A DNA stretch of 64,000 nucleotides from an uncultured Caulobacterales bacterium (GTDB lineage Bacteria > Pseudomonadota > Alphaproteobacteria > Caulobacterales > Caulobacteraceae): contig CAIMFV010000027.1 of NCBI GenBank assembly GCA_903840435.1, positions 1 to 64,000 of the forward strand, given 5' to 3'. Positions 24,999 to 34,172 of the stretch are shown here, piece after piece. Made by a program: the position numbers and the translations under genes. Position 1 is the stretch's first letter. Each line of letters starts with the position of its first letter. The notes beneath the pieces were generated by a model that saw only the letters and a program-made list of their open reading frames with translations, ran no database searches and was not told the origin of the DNA.

Positions 24999-26458
24999 AG
25001 CAACGGCTCTCGGACCTGTTCCGTCGCGGCGGCCAGTCGCGTCAAGGTCTCAGCATGGCCTGCACGCGTGATCTTGTAGCCCAGCGCCAAGAGCACGCCG
25101 ATGCCGAATACGACGGCAAGAACTGGGCAATAGACCTCGCCGAGGCGCGCCAAGGTCTCCGGCGCGACCTCCGATGGCGCCATGCCGGGCTTCAGCTTAA
25201 CGAACTCGATCACCGCCGCGCCGCCCAACAGGCCAAGACCGGAAACCGCCTTTTGCCCAAACGCGGCGGCGGCGAAGAACAGCCCCTCGTCGCGACGACC
25301 CGTTTCCAGCTCCGAGGCCTCAACCACGTCTGCGATCATGGAATTGGTCATGGTCATGCCAATAATGGCGCAGGTGACGCCTGAGATGGAAGTGCCGATC
25401 AAGATGGCGAGGACCTGCGGGCTGTGGTTGGGCGGAAAGAGGCCGGCGAGGCGCAATAAGATGGGTGCAAGGCCAAGTGCGGTCGCAAGCACCGTCGCGC
25501 CGATAAAGGTGGCGCGCTTGCCAAACCGGCGCGAGGCGCGTGGACCGAGCCCGAGCGCCGCAAACGCTGCCGCAAAGACCGACAGGGTCAGAATGGCAAG
25601 GTCGCGGCTCGAAAACCCCCAAAAATAGGTGTTGAAATAGGTGTTCAGCGAGGCGGTCAGACCAAGCCCCAGAGCGATGGCGACATTCGAGGCCATGACG
25701 AACAAAAACGACCGGTTGGACAGGGTCTGTTGCGCCTCCGCGAACGCCCTTTTCCATCCCCCCGCTGCGCGCTTCGGCGGTTTGGCAAGGCTTGGGATGA
25801 GGTTGTGGGTGCCCAACGCCGAAACGACAATAGCGACGAAGATGACGCCTGCGGCGAAGGCGCCGTAACGGGCATAGCCTTCGGGATTCAACTGGCCGAC
25901 CGGGTGACGCACATCGCTAGCCAAAAAGACCGCAAAGGCCAGCGCCTGCACGGTCAACCCACCAACCCAACCAAAAAAGAAACGATAGCTGAGCAGGGTT
26001 GAACGTTCGTCATAATCCTGGCTGAGCTCGGCGGCGAGGGCCGAGCTTGGCACCTCATAGACCGAGATGAAGGTGCGCACGATCAAGGTTAGCACCACCA
26101 GATAGGCGAATTGTCCAACCTGGCCAATGTGCGGTGGGGACCACAGGGCGAAATAGGCGACCGTTACCGGAACTGCAGCGGCATACATAAAGGGGTGGCG
26201 GCGCCCGAGCGGCGAGTGCAAGCGGTCTGATGCCGCGCCGATTAACGGATCAATGATGGCATCAAAGGCCAAGGCCCCGAGGAGTGCCACTCCGACCCAG
26301 GTCGCGGGCAGGCCCACCACCTGATTATAGAAGATCAACAGCAGGTAGCTGTAGCCATTGTCTTTGACGCCGAACGCGACAGACCCGAGGCCGTAAAACA
26401 GCTTGGTCGACATTTTAAGGCGTGGTGACGCCTTTGAATGTGCCGTATCGCTGGCCAC
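24995..26458 (-). CDS. GPH-type MFS sugar transporter
   Basis: A 487-residue, 12-helix permease. The motif after the second helix (DAIIDPLIGAASDRL, then SPLGRRHPFM) identifies the glycoside-pentoside-hexuronide:cation symporter family. The ATTWVGVALLGALAFD and YEVPSSALAAELS segments fit as well. It most likely takes up a sugar or glycoside with a cation. The GTG start at 26458 is chosen; an ATG at 26413 (MSTKLFYGLG) is an equally good alternative. No sugar-catabolic gene adjoins it. Confidence 0.88.
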   Translation of the reverse strand: MASDTAHSKASPRLKMSTKLFYGLGSVAFGVKDNGYSYLLLIFYNQVVGLPATWVGVALLGALAFDAIIDPLIGAASDRLHSPLGRRHPFMYAAAVPVTVAYFALWSPPHIGQVGQFAYLVVLTLIVRTFISVYEVPSSALAAELSQDYDERSTLLSYRFFFGWVGGLTVQALAFAVFLASDVRHPVGQLNPEGYARYGAFAAGVIFVAIVVSALGTHNLIPSLAKPPKRAAGGWKRAFAEAQQTLSNRSFLFVMASNVAIALGLGLTASLNTYFNTYFWGFSSRDLAILTLSVFAAAFAALGLGPRASRRFGKRATFIGATVLATALGLAPILLRLAGLFPPNHSPQVLAILIGTSISGVTCAIIGMTMTNSMIADVVEASELETGRRDEGLFFAAAAFGQKAVSGLGLLGGAAVIEFVKLKPGMAPSEVAPETLARLGEVYCPVLAVVFGIGVLLALGYKITRAGHAETLTRLAAATEQVREPLL

Positions 26459-26630
26459 GCCCCTTCCCCTCCGCCAATGGACGCTGCCGCGCCCGTCGCA
26501 ACGAGGCTTAGCCCATCCCTGAGCGAGAGGCTATCAAAGGCCATCAATTTATGGCGCATCCACACATGCGTCTCGTCGCGCCGACTGGTATGGGTCGGTA
26601 ACTCCCCTGCGGCGCCAAGGCTAAGCTCCC

Positions 26631-27512
26631 GTGTTTTCAACGCAACATTCCAAAGCCGTCATGGTCTGCGCCTTGGGCGTGGCCCTGTACTCGGTGATGG
26701 ATGCGCTGATGAAGGGGCTTTCCATCGCCATTGGCGCCTATGATGCGGCCCTTTGGCGGTCGGTGGCCGGGATTGGCATGACCGGGCTACTCTATGGTCT
26801 GAGAAAACCCAGATGGCCGCCGCGGCCGGTGCTGAAGATCCATCTGATCCGGGGGTCTGTGGCGGCTTTGTTGGTCTATTTGTTTTTCTGGGGCGTGGCC
26901 CGACTGCCGCTCGCCGAGGGCATTGCGCTATCCTTTATCGCCCCGCTTCTCACCCTCTATTTGGCCGCCGTCCTGTTGGGCGAGCGGGTGGGGGTGAAGC
27001 AGATCGGCTATTCGGTCATGGGACTAGCAGGGGTTGCGGTCATTTTGGCCGGTCGCTTGGGCGGCCCCCACAGTCGCGACGCGGTTTGGGGCGCAGGTGC
27101 GGTGCTGTTGTCAGCGCTCGCCTATAGCTACAATCTCATCTTGCAACGCCAACAAGCGCAGCTTGCCAGTCCCGAGGAGAGTGCGTTTTTTGGCGCAAGC
27201 GTCATGGGTGCGGTGCTGGCCCTGGCAGCGCCTTGGCAAGCCCATCTGCCGCCGGTCAATCAGTGGGCGGCCATATTCGGCAGTGCCGTCTTTGCCTCTT
27301 GCGCCTTTTTGCTCTTGTCCTGGGCCTATGCCCGGGCAGAGGCCAAGGTCTTGGTCAATCTAGAATATACGGCCTTCATCTGGGCAGCGATCCTCGGCTT
27401 TTTGATTTTCCATGAACCCTTAAGCCCGACGACCCTGCTCGGCGCGGGTCTGATCGTCTTGGGATGCGGCCTTGCGGCGCGACGCGAAAAGTCCGAGCCC
27501 ATTGCCGCCTAA
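26631..27512 (+). CDS. EamA/DMT-family transporter
   Basis: A 293-residue membrane protein with ten hydrophobic helices arranged as two EamA repeats (residues about 10-140 and 150-285). PLAEGIALSFIAPLL closes the first repeat and YTAFIWAAILGFLIFHEPLSPTTLLGAGLI the second, the standard signature of the drug/metabolite exporter superfamily. Substrates are typically amino acids or other metabolites. It starts with GTG; an ATG ten codons later is possible. It diverges from the GPH transporter and converges on the flagellin gene. Confidence 0.92.
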   Translation: MFSTQHSKAVMVCALGVALYSVMDALMKGLSIAIGAYDAALWRSVAGIGMTGLLYGLRKPRWPPRPVLKIHLIRGSVAALLVYLFFWGVARLPLAEGIALSFIAPLLTLYLAAVLLGERVGVKQIGYSVMGLAGVAVILAGRLGGPHSRDAVWGAGAVLLSALAYSYNLILQRQQAQLASPEESAFFGASVMGAVLALAAPWQAHLPPVNQWAAIFGSAVFASCAFLLLSWAYARAEAKVLVNLEYTAFIWAAILGFLIFHEPLSPTTLLGAGLIVLGCGLAARREKSEPIAA

Positions 27513-27535
27513 GCGCTTTAAGGTCTTGGGCCAAA

Positions 27536-27563
27536 GAAAAAGGGGCGAGACAGGCTCGCCCCT
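27536..27563 (-). terminator. Intrinsic terminator of the flagellin gene
   Basis: A perfect 9-bp stem AGGGGCGAG (27541-27549) / CTCGCCCCT (27555-27563) with a 5-base loop. Read on the minus strand it is followed by a run of five T and then CTTTGG, so it terminates leftward transcription from the flagellin gene. On the plus strand no T-run follows. Confidence 0.85.
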
Positions 27564-27619
27564 GAGTTTGGGGGACTTCAACTTTCTTGGAGACCGCTTG
27601 GAGGGTCCCGTAAACCTAA

Positions 27620-28447
27620 TCAGCGGAACAGCGACAGCAGCCCGTATTTCGAAGAATTAGCGATGGACAGCGCTTGAATGCCAAGTTGTTGCTTGGTTTG
27701 CAGCGCGGTCAACTGAGCGCTCTCCTTGGCCACATCGGCATCGACGAGGTTACCGACGCCAGCGCTCAAGGTGTCTTGCAGGTTTGAAATAAAGGTCAGG
27801 TGGGTCGTCACGGCGTTTGAGGCGGTGCCGAGCTTTGACGTCGCCGAGTTGACATTGGTGATCGATGTATTGACCAAGGAAAGCAGCGTATTCGCTGTCG
27901 TTGCGGAGGTGAATGACGCATTGGCCGTGAAGGTGATATTGGCACCACCCACCTGAAGGCTGACCGCCGCAACGGTAAACTTCGATCCGGTCGTATTGGC
28001 CAGCGCTTGCAAGGTTGTGCCGCCGGTCTTGATCAGATTGATATTGTTGAAGGTCGCATTGGTGACAATACGGTTGATTTGAGCCACCAAGGCCGTGGTC
28101 GTGTTGCTCAAAGCCGTCCGGCTGGTCGTATCGAGTGAGGTATCGGTACCGGCAAGCACGTTGGTCTTGATCTGGTTCAACAGGTCGGAGATGGTTTGTC
28201 CGGCGGTCACAGCCACAGAAACCGTCGATTGAGCCCGTTGCAACGAGGACTTGACCGAGTCCAGCGCATTGACCGTCGCCCGGCTATTTTGGGCGATGTT
28301 CCAGATGGACCCGTTGTCGGTCGCATTGGCCACGGCCAGACCCGTCGAGATTTGACTTTGAGCCTGCTGGAGCTGATTAACAGTTGCCCCCAGATTTTGA
28401 AGCGCAACAAGCGCGCCAACATTTGTATTTATACTGTTGATCGCCAT
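27620..28447 (-). CDS. Flagellin
   Basis: A 275-residue flagellin: the N-terminal D0/D1 region (MAINSINTNVGALVALQNL, then SQISTGLAV) and the C-terminal D1/D0 region (TLSAGVGNLVDADVAKESAQL ending in SIANSSKYGLLSLFR) are intact. The variable middle of about 130 residues is Thr/Ser/Asn-rich and short. The length matches the short flagellins of Caulobacter-like bacteria. It is a solitary gene; no secretion, chaperone or FlaF/FlbT genes are adjacent. The upstream 400 bases are AT-rich. No good sigma-54 (TGGCAC-N5-TTGC) site was found. Confidence 0.95.
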   Translation of the reverse strand: MAINSINTNVGALVALQNLGATVNQLQQAQSQISTGLAVANATDNGSIWNIAQNSRATVNALDSVKSSLQRAQSTVSVAVTAGQTISDLLNQIKTNVLAGTDTSLDTTSRTALSNTTTALVAQINRIVTNATFNNINLIKTGGTTLQALANTTGSKFTVAAVSLQVGGANITFTANASFTSATTANTLLSLVNTSITNVNSATSKLGTASNAVTTHLTFISNLQDTLSAGVGNLVDADVAKESAQLTALQTKQQLGIQALSIANSSKYGLLSLFR

Positions 28448-28863
28448 GACATACTGCCCCTAAAGAGTAAACTGGCCGCGTTCGACGCCCAGGTGTCAAA
28501 CTGAATTATCGATAACATAGTCTAACTATCTAAATATTTCGCAAAATTTTGATTTGCTTATTTTTTACTATATTTTATTCAAATTTGACGCGAATTAACC
28601 ACCTTCACTTACCTTTCACTTTGAAGGCAAGTTTGAAGATTGGGTTAAGGCGGAATTATCGTTATTCATTCTGGGTTGAGGCGCGAAGCCTGGATACACT
28701 TTCCGCTCTACACGAAACGGAACAGCCAATTGAAATGGCAAATATCAGGCCTTAACCGGCCCCTTAGTGTAGATTAAGGTGAACAGCAGGCGGAATTTGA
28801 GATAAAAAAATCCATCTATTTTATGGTATTTTATTTAAAATCAGCTTTTCATTAAAAGTATTC
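28448..28863. other. AT-rich intergenic region upstream of flagellin
   Basis: About 415 bases without a supported gene, clearly richer in A and T than the surroundings (stretches such as TTTTTTACTATATTTTATTC and GATAAAAAAATCC). The left part must contain the leader and promoter of the flagellin gene. The right end lies downstream of the leftward DUF885 gene. A 68-codon frame at 28549-28755 has no ribosome-binding site or family resemblance. Confidence 0.45.
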
Positions 28864-30708
28864 TTAAGCGCGATTTGCGGCAACCAAAATCCAATTGCGC
28901 GTCACCTGATCCAAGAGATCGAGCGGCAGACGTCCTGATCCCAAAACTGCATCATGAAAGGCGCGAATGTCGAAGCCCTTGCCTAAGCGCGCTTGCGCCT
29001 CGGCGCGCAACGCCGTGATGCGGGTATGTCCGAGCTTATAGCTACAGGCCTGGCCGGGCGTGGCACAGTAGCGCTCAATTTCGCGCGCTGCGAAGCCCGG
29101 CGCCTCGCCCTCTTGGTCAACCAGATAGGCGATGGCCTTTTCCCGCGACCAGCGCAGATGGTGCAGGCCCGTATCGACCACGCAGCGATTGGCGCGAAAC
29201 AGCATGAACTTTAGATAGCCGAACCGCCCAAGCGGATCGTCGTCATACATGCCAAGCTCGTCGGCCAATTGTTCGGCATAGAGGGCCCACCCCTCGCCAT
29301 AACCTGAAAAGGCCCCGCTCATCTTGCGGATCAGCGGCAGGTTTGCATTGCCGAGCGCGAGACCGCCTTCGAGCTGGTGCCCGGGCAGGCCTTCGTGAAA
29401 CACTGTGGTGGCGAGACAGAATTTCGGCCATTCGGCGCTGTCATGCAGATTAAAATAGACCAGCCCAGGCCGTGAACCGTCTGGGGCCGGGGCTTGCGAA
29501 AAGGCCGAGGCCGCGCCCGCTTCCGTCGCCACCGGCACGCGCCGCACCTCAAAGCGATAGCTGGGCAGGTGGGAAAAGACGGCGGGCAGCCTGGGGCGGA
29601 TGGCGTCGAGGCGCGCGTTACAATAGGCGATGGCTGCGACCTTGCCCGCATCCGTATTATCGTAAAGAAGGCTTGGGTCCTTATAGAGCCCCGCCATCCG
29701 CGCGCCCACCGTCCCGACGCTCAGGCCATAGGCACGCAAGGCCTGATCGAGGCGGGCTGAGATCTGGGCGGCTTGGTCCAAGCCGATCTGGTGCACCTCT
29801 TCTGGGCTAAGGCGCGTCGTGGTCGTGGTGTGGAGGGCGGCGCGATAAAAGGCCTCGCCATCGCGAAAGCGCCAGACGCCGGCCTCAGGCGTGGCGCGGG
29901 CCCGCAGCGCTTCCGTCGCTGCGATTTGGCGAGCAAGGGCGGGTCCGACTTCCTTGGTATAGATGCGCGTCGCATCCTTGGCATAGCGATCAGAAAAGCC
30001 TTTCGCCGCCGCGCGCCGGGCCAAGCTGCGCACCACCAGAGCGTCTTCGGGCTGGGCCTCACTTTTGCGCATCTGCACCAAGGCCAAGTCTAACAAGAAG
30101 TCGGGCGGAATAACCCCTTGGTCGGCGTCGGCGGCCATCTGTGCCGTATTGTCATCAAGTTGGCGGCCATAGGCGGAAAGCCGCGCCAGATAGGCGGCTG
30201 CGTCATCCTCGGTTTCAATCCGATGGTTGGTGTCCAGAAAATCCGGCGTCGCTTGATAGGCGCCCGTCAACTGGCTGACCACATAGGGCGAGGGTCCATA
30301 GGAGGCGCCACCGAACGAGAAGGCTTGGATCGCCGCCTGGGATTCCTTGGCATAGAGAACGACTTTTAGGTTCAGCAGATCAGCGCTGTTCAGCTTGGTC
30401 GTGTCGATGGCCTTCAGCCGCGAAATTTGGTCGGCTGTTACATCGCGGTCGCGCTGGCGTCCTCCGACAGAAACATCGCTCAACCGTCCAGTCAGGTCGG
30501 CGAAGGCGCCCCGATCCATGCCAAGACGAGTTGCCGATTCCGGGCGAAGCCGCAAATTTTCGCCCACAAGTGCGTCGAAAAGCCTTTGCAGCGCCAGGTC
30601 TTGTGCCGAGCCGGGTCTTGCCGTCTCCACCCCAGCCAAGGCCTTGGGCGCGGTCAAAGCGAGCGCTGCCGCCGCTGACGTGGTCAAAAGCTCACGACGC
30701 GTGGTCAT
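28864..30708 (-). CDS. DUF885 exported metallopeptidase-like protein
   Basis: A 614-residue protein with a twin-arginine-like N-terminus (TTRRELLTTSAAAALAL, cleavage near ALAG), so export via Tat is likely. The body is DUF885: helical, with the zinc-binding segment VFHEGLPGHQLEG in the second half, ALYAEQLADELGMY, and a C-terminal GQACSYKLGHTRI motif. Related proteins are M2/M32-like gluzincin peptidases or carboxypeptidases. The ATG follows GGAGGTTTGCGCC. It is transcribed away from the methyltransferase gene at 30768. Confidence 0.92.
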   Translation of the reverse strand: MTTRRELLTTSAAAALALTAPKALAGVETARPGSAQDLALQRLFDALVGENLRLRPESATRLGMDRGAFADLTGRLSDVSVGGRQRDRDVTADQISRLKAIDTTKLNSADLLNLKVVLYAKESQAAIQAFSFGGASYGPSPYVVSQLTGAYQATPDFLDTNHRIETEDDAAAYLARLSAYGRQLDDNTAQMAADADQGVIPPDFLLDLALVQMRKSEAQPEDALVVRSLARRAAAKGFSDRYAKDATRIYTKEVGPALARQIAATEALRARATPEAGVWRFRDGEAFYRAALHTTTTTRLSPEEVHQIGLDQAAQISARLDQALRAYGLSVGTVGARMAGLYKDPSLLYDNTDAGKVAAIAYCNARLDAIRPRLPAVFSHLPSYRFEVRRVPVATEAGAASAFSQAPAPDGSRPGLVYFNLHDSAEWPKFCLATTVFHEGLPGHQLEGGLALGNANLPLIRKMSGAFSGYGEGWALYAEQLADELGMYDDDPLGRFGYLKFMLFRANRCVVDTGLHHLRWSREKAIAYLVDQEGEAPGFAAREIERYCATPGQACSYKLGHTRITALRAEAQARLGKGFDIRAFHDAVLGSGRLPLDLLDQVTRNWILVAANRA

Positions 30709-30767
30709 GGCGCAAACCTCCAGCTTGAATTCCGCCCGACCCTACCCATCCCTCGCGCGGCTGTCTT

Positions 30768-31757
30768 GTGGAAACGCCGCCGAACTGGACAGGGGCCACT
30801 GGTGAGCGCTATCTCGCCCTTTCGCAGGGACATGGTTTTCGATTGAGCGCGCAACTTCCCACCTATCTCTATGGCGCGCCTTCACCGGACCTGGTTGCGT
30901 GGCCGCACGAGGCGATCCAGGTTTCGCCTTTGGCACCCGGCGCGGTGGACCTAGCCACGCTGGCGCCCAGGAGTGCTGCACGCATCGTCATGCTCGCCCC
31001 CGCAGGCGCTACCGAGCGAAGCTATGCTGTGGCGCTCGCCTTGCGCGCCCTGGCAAGCCAAGGCGAGCTTGTGGTGCTGGCGCCCAAGGATCGCGGGGGG
31101 GCGAGGCTGGCAAAAGAGCTCAGCGGCTTTGGCTGTACCTTTGAAGAGACGAGCCGTCGTCACCATCGCATCTGTCGCCTGATCACCTCCGGCCCGCTTG
31201 ACGGGCTTGACGCGGCCTTAGCGGAAGGCGGGCCGCGCAAGCTTCCAGACTTGCAACTCTGGAGCCAGCCTGGCGTTTTTAGCTGGGATCGCCTGGATCC
31301 GGGGACGGCCTTCCTGATCAGCCATTTGCCAAGTCTGTCAGGCCTGGGCGCCGATTTTGGCTGTGGCATTGGCGTGCTGGCCAAGGCGGTGCTTGCATCT
31401 GCCACAGTGACGGGACTTGAGCTGATCGATATAGACCGGCGCGCCATTGCGGCGGCGGCGCGCAATCTGGACGACCCGCGCGTGCGCTTGCATTGGGCCG
31501 ATGTGCGCACCGGCCCTTCGCTGTCAAACCTCGATTTCGTCGTCTGTAACCCGCCCTTCCATGCTGCGGGCGCAGAAGACCGAGCCCTGGGCCAAGCCTT
31601 TATCCGCCGGGCCCACAGCGTCTTAAAACCCGGCGGGGTGCTTTGGCTGGTGGCCAATCGCCACCTCCCCTATGAACAGGTCTTGCGCGACGCCTTTGCC
31701 CAGACCCACCCGCGCGGCGAGGCCAAGGGCTTTAAGATCTACGAGGCCAGCAAATGA
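30768..31757 (+). CDS. RsmC-like rRNA guanine-N2 methyltransferase
   Basis: A 329-residue protein with the two-domain layout of RsmC/RlmG enzymes. The degenerate N-terminal methyltransferase-like domain spans residues 1-165. The active domain follows, with a SAM-binding GLGADFGCGIGVLA segment at about 194-207 and the catalytic NPPF (residues 261-264). It probably methylates guanine N2 in 16S rRNA. The GTG start is the only reasonable one. The next gene, a pseudouridine synthase, overlaps by 4 nt, giving a two-gene rRNA-modification operon. Confidence 0.88.
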   Translation: METPPNWTGATGERYLALSQGHGFRLSAQLPTYLYGAPSPDLVAWPHEAIQVSPLAPGAVDLATLAPRSAARIVMLAPAGATERSYAVALALRALASQGELVVLAPKDRGGARLAKELSGFGCTFEETSRRHHRICRLITSGPLDGLDAALAEGGPRKLPDLQLWSQPGVFSWDRLDPGTAFLISHLPSLSGLGADFGCGIGVLAKAVLASATVTGLELIDIDRRAIAAAARNLDDPRVRLHWADVRTGPSLSNLDFVVCNPPFHAAGAEDRALGQAFIRRAHSVLKPGGVLWLVANRHLPYEQVLRDAFAQTHPRGEAKGFKIYEASK

Positions 31758-32512
31758 GCGCCAAGCCCCTCCCCGCCCTGCGGCTTGACCGGCTCTTGTC
31801 CAATATGGGCTATGGGTCGCGGCGTGAGGTGCAGGGCCTGATCGATGCCGAGTTGGTCAGCCTCGACGGCACAGTGATCACCCGGGCGGAGGCGAAAATC
31901 TCGATCTCCGCCGATCTTTCGGAACGGATGCGGGTGCGAGGGGCTAAGCTCGACCCGCCGCCGGGCTTTATCGTCCTGCTCCACAAGCCGCTCGGCGTCA
32001 CCTGCTCGCATAAGGATGCAGGGCCCTTGGTCTATTCGCTTTTCCCGCCGCGTTGGGGCCGCCGCGAGCCGCCTTTGTCGACGGTGGGGCGGCTGGATAA
32101 AGACACGTCGGGCCTCCTCCTCCTCACTGATGACGGGGATTTGCTGCACCGGATTATTTCGCCACGTAAGAAAGTGACCAAGCGCTACCGCGCCGGGCTC
32201 GCTCGGCCGCTAACCGGCGAAGAGGCGGCCATTTTCGCCTCCGGCGCTCTGTTGCTCGAGGGGGATGACAAGCCTGTCAGTCCCGCCCTTCTAGAACCGC
32301 TCGGCCCGCGCGAGGCCTGGCTGACCGTAACCGAGGGGCGCTATCATCTGGTGCGCCGGATGTTTGCCGCCGTTGGCAACCATGTGGAAAGCTTGCATCG
32401 CGACCGCATTGGCGGGCTGGAGCTGCCGCACGACCTGGCAGCTGGCCAATATCGGCGGCTGAGCCCGGCCGAGATCGCCTGCATCTTCGAGGCTGAGGCC
32501 TCGCCGGGCTAA
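31754..32512 (+). CDS. RsuA/RluB-family 16S/23S rRNA pseudouridine synthase
   Basis: A 252-residue enzyme. An S4 RNA-binding domain (RLDRLLSNMGYGSRREVQGLI, about residues 10-50) is followed by the synthase domain with the catalytic Asp115 in VGRLDKDTSGLLLL. The LVRRMFAAVGNHVESLHR segment marks the RsuA/RluB/RluE/RluF branch. The first part of the catalytic domain (LHKPLGVTCSHKD) is characteristic of RsuA-type enzymes acting on 16S rRNA. It is translationally coupled to the RsmC-like gene. Confidence 0.92.
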   Translation: MSAKPLPALRLDRLLSNMGYGSRREVQGLIDAELVSLDGTVITRAEAKISISADLSERMRVRGAKLDPPPGFIVLLHKPLGVTCSHKDAGPLVYSLFPPRWGRREPPLSTVGRLDKDTSGLLLLTDDGDLLHRIISPRKKVTKRYRAGLARPLTGEEAAIFASGALLLEGDDKPVSPALLEPLGPREAWLTVTEGRYHLVRRMFAAVGNHVESLHRDRIGGLELPHDLAAGQYRRLSPAEIACIFEAEASPG

Positions 32513-32581
32513 GGCCCCCTTGTCCCGCCTGCCAAATCGCGAAACCTTGGCTTCACCTTTGTTGAGGTTTGGAGCCGTTCC

Positions 32582-33208
32582 ATGACCGACCTGCCCGGCC
32601 CCGCCGCCAACAGCCCCTATGAGCAGCACCGCACCATCTTGCCCCATGTGCTGAACGCGCGCGGCTTGCTGGGTGAAGGGGTTGAGGTTGGCGTGTTGCG
32701 CGCCGATTTTTCCGCCCACATCCTCACCCATTGGCAAGGTCAAAGGCTTTGGCTGGTCGATGCCTGGCGCGACCATGAGGCCTATGAAGAAGGACACCAC
32801 ACCCACGACCAAAACCGCTTTCAGGCCCATATCAAGATGATGGCCTTTCCAGATCGCTACGAGATCTTGGAAATGTTTTCGCTGGAGGCGGCAGCGACCT
32901 TTGCCGATGAGAGCCTCGATTTCATCTATCTGGACGCCGACCACAGCTATGAAGCGGTGCGCGCCGATCTGATGGCCTGGTATCCGAAGCTCAAGCCCGG
33001 CGGTCTGATAGCTGGCGACGACTATGGGGCCCTGCCGGTGCATGCGGTCAATTTCGGCCATGGGGATTTAAGCTTTGGCGTCAAACAGGCGGTGGACGAA
33101 TTTTGTCTCGCCCACAAAAAAAACGTCTCCATCGACTGGCTGGGCGATTGGTGGTTCCCGTCCGAGCTCGGCACGATCCGGTCACGAAACTGGTATTTCA
33201 TTAAATAG
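32582..33208 (+). CDS. Class I SAM-dependent methyltransferase (Methyltransf_24-like)
   Basis: A 208-residue protein. GEGVEVGVLRADFSAHIL forms the SAM-binding motif I region, RLWLVDAWRDH motif II, and DFIYLDADHSYEAVRADLMAWYPKLKPGG the acidic motif and following helix seen in Methyltransf_24 proteins. These are often encoded near glycan or secondary-metabolite genes, but here it stands 70 nt after the pseudouridine synthase gene. The substrate is unknown. Confidence 0.85.
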   Translation: MTDLPGPAANSPYEQHRTILPHVLNARGLLGEGVEVGVLRADFSAHILTHWQGQRLWLVDAWRDHEAYEEGHHTHDQNRFQAHIKMMAFPDRYEILEMFSLEAAATFADESLDFIYLDADHSYEAVRADLMAWYPKLKPGGLIAGDDYGALPVHAVNFGHGDLSFGVKQAVDEFCLAHKKNVSIDWLGDWWFPSELGTIRSRNWYFIK

Positions 33209-33265
33209 AGGTGGCCGCCAAGCGAGGCGGAACGTCAGGGCATGCCAGACCTTGCGCGACGCCAG

Positions 33266-34006
33266 TCAAAATGGCGGCGGCGGCTCCCATGCCAGTGCAA
33301 TGGCAGTCGGCCGCTCAATTTCGCCCTCGATGCGCACCCGCCACACGCGGCCATGGTCAAGCCCGCTGGCGAGTTCCCAGGCGCCCGACCGACCCTCCCG
33401 CGAGATCACGGCCAGATGGTCCAAAGGTACTCGCGCCAAGGCCTTGGCAAAAGGTCCGGCACAGGCCGCCGGATTACCCGGAGCGCGGCAAGAGACGGCG
33501 TTGCCTGTAAGCGCTAGAGATTCAGGCGCGCCTTGCCATTTGGCCATGGCGCGCAAGAGCCGCGCGGCCTCGTCGAATGAGGCCGGAAAATTGATGGCGG
33601 CATAGGGCTGGTCTTTGTCATCGCAACGCTTCGACCAAGCAATTTGCGTGCTCTGCACTCTAGCTTCAACGGCCAGCGAACGCTTCGCCAAAGCCGCCGG
33701 GTCCTGCGGGGCCTGGGGGGCGAAGGACACATAGATCGCCTCCCTTTGACAAATATGCTCCCCGGCAACCCGCCCCTGTAAGAAGAACTGAACCCCTAAA
33801 GGCGCAGACCCCGGCGCGCCGGACGCCGATATGTCATGAAGAACTACACCCGCCGCATCCGTCGGCGATAGAAGCTCAGCCGCAAGTTCCGCCGTCGTGC
33901 GTTTTGACAAATCCTCCACGCGCAAGGGCTGCGGCGCCCCAGCCGCAAAACACCGTCCCGCCAACATAAGCCCGAGGCCGAACACCCACAAGAATGGCTT
34001 CGCCAT
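33266..34006 (-). CDS. Exported protein of unknown function
   Basis: About 246 residues. The ATG at 34006 starts a clear signal peptide (MAKPFLWVFGLGLMLAG, cleavage near CFAAGA); the open frame continues upstream to 34081 without one. The mature protein has four Cys that could form two disulfides (HICQRE, SKRCDD, VSCRAP, AACAGP) and alternating strands. No family was recognised. It converges with the methyltransferase gene and marks the start of a less orderly accessory stretch. Confidence 0.65.
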   Translation of the reverse strand: MAKPFLWVFGLGLMLAGRCFAAGAPQPLRVEDLSKRTTAELAAELLSPTDAAGVVLHDISASGAPGSAPLGVQFFLQGRVAGEHICQREAIYVSFAPQAPQDPAALAKRSLAVEARVQSTQIAWSKRCDDKDQPYAAINFPASFDEAARLLRAMAKWQGAPESLALTGNAVSCRAPGNPAACAGPFAKALARVPLDHLAVISREGRSGAWELASGLDHGRVWRVRIEGEIERPTAIALAWEPPPPF

Positions 34007-34172
34007 GTTCCAGACCTCCGACTCGTGCCATTCGTCAATAAGGCAATCCTGCACAGATTTGATCCCACCAATCGAAAACACGGTTGGGAGACATCCCTGT
34101 AAAACGCTAATGAGATAAAAATTTGGCAGTATAGCACTAAAGCAGCAAAACTTCGTATCAAAGGACCTGATT

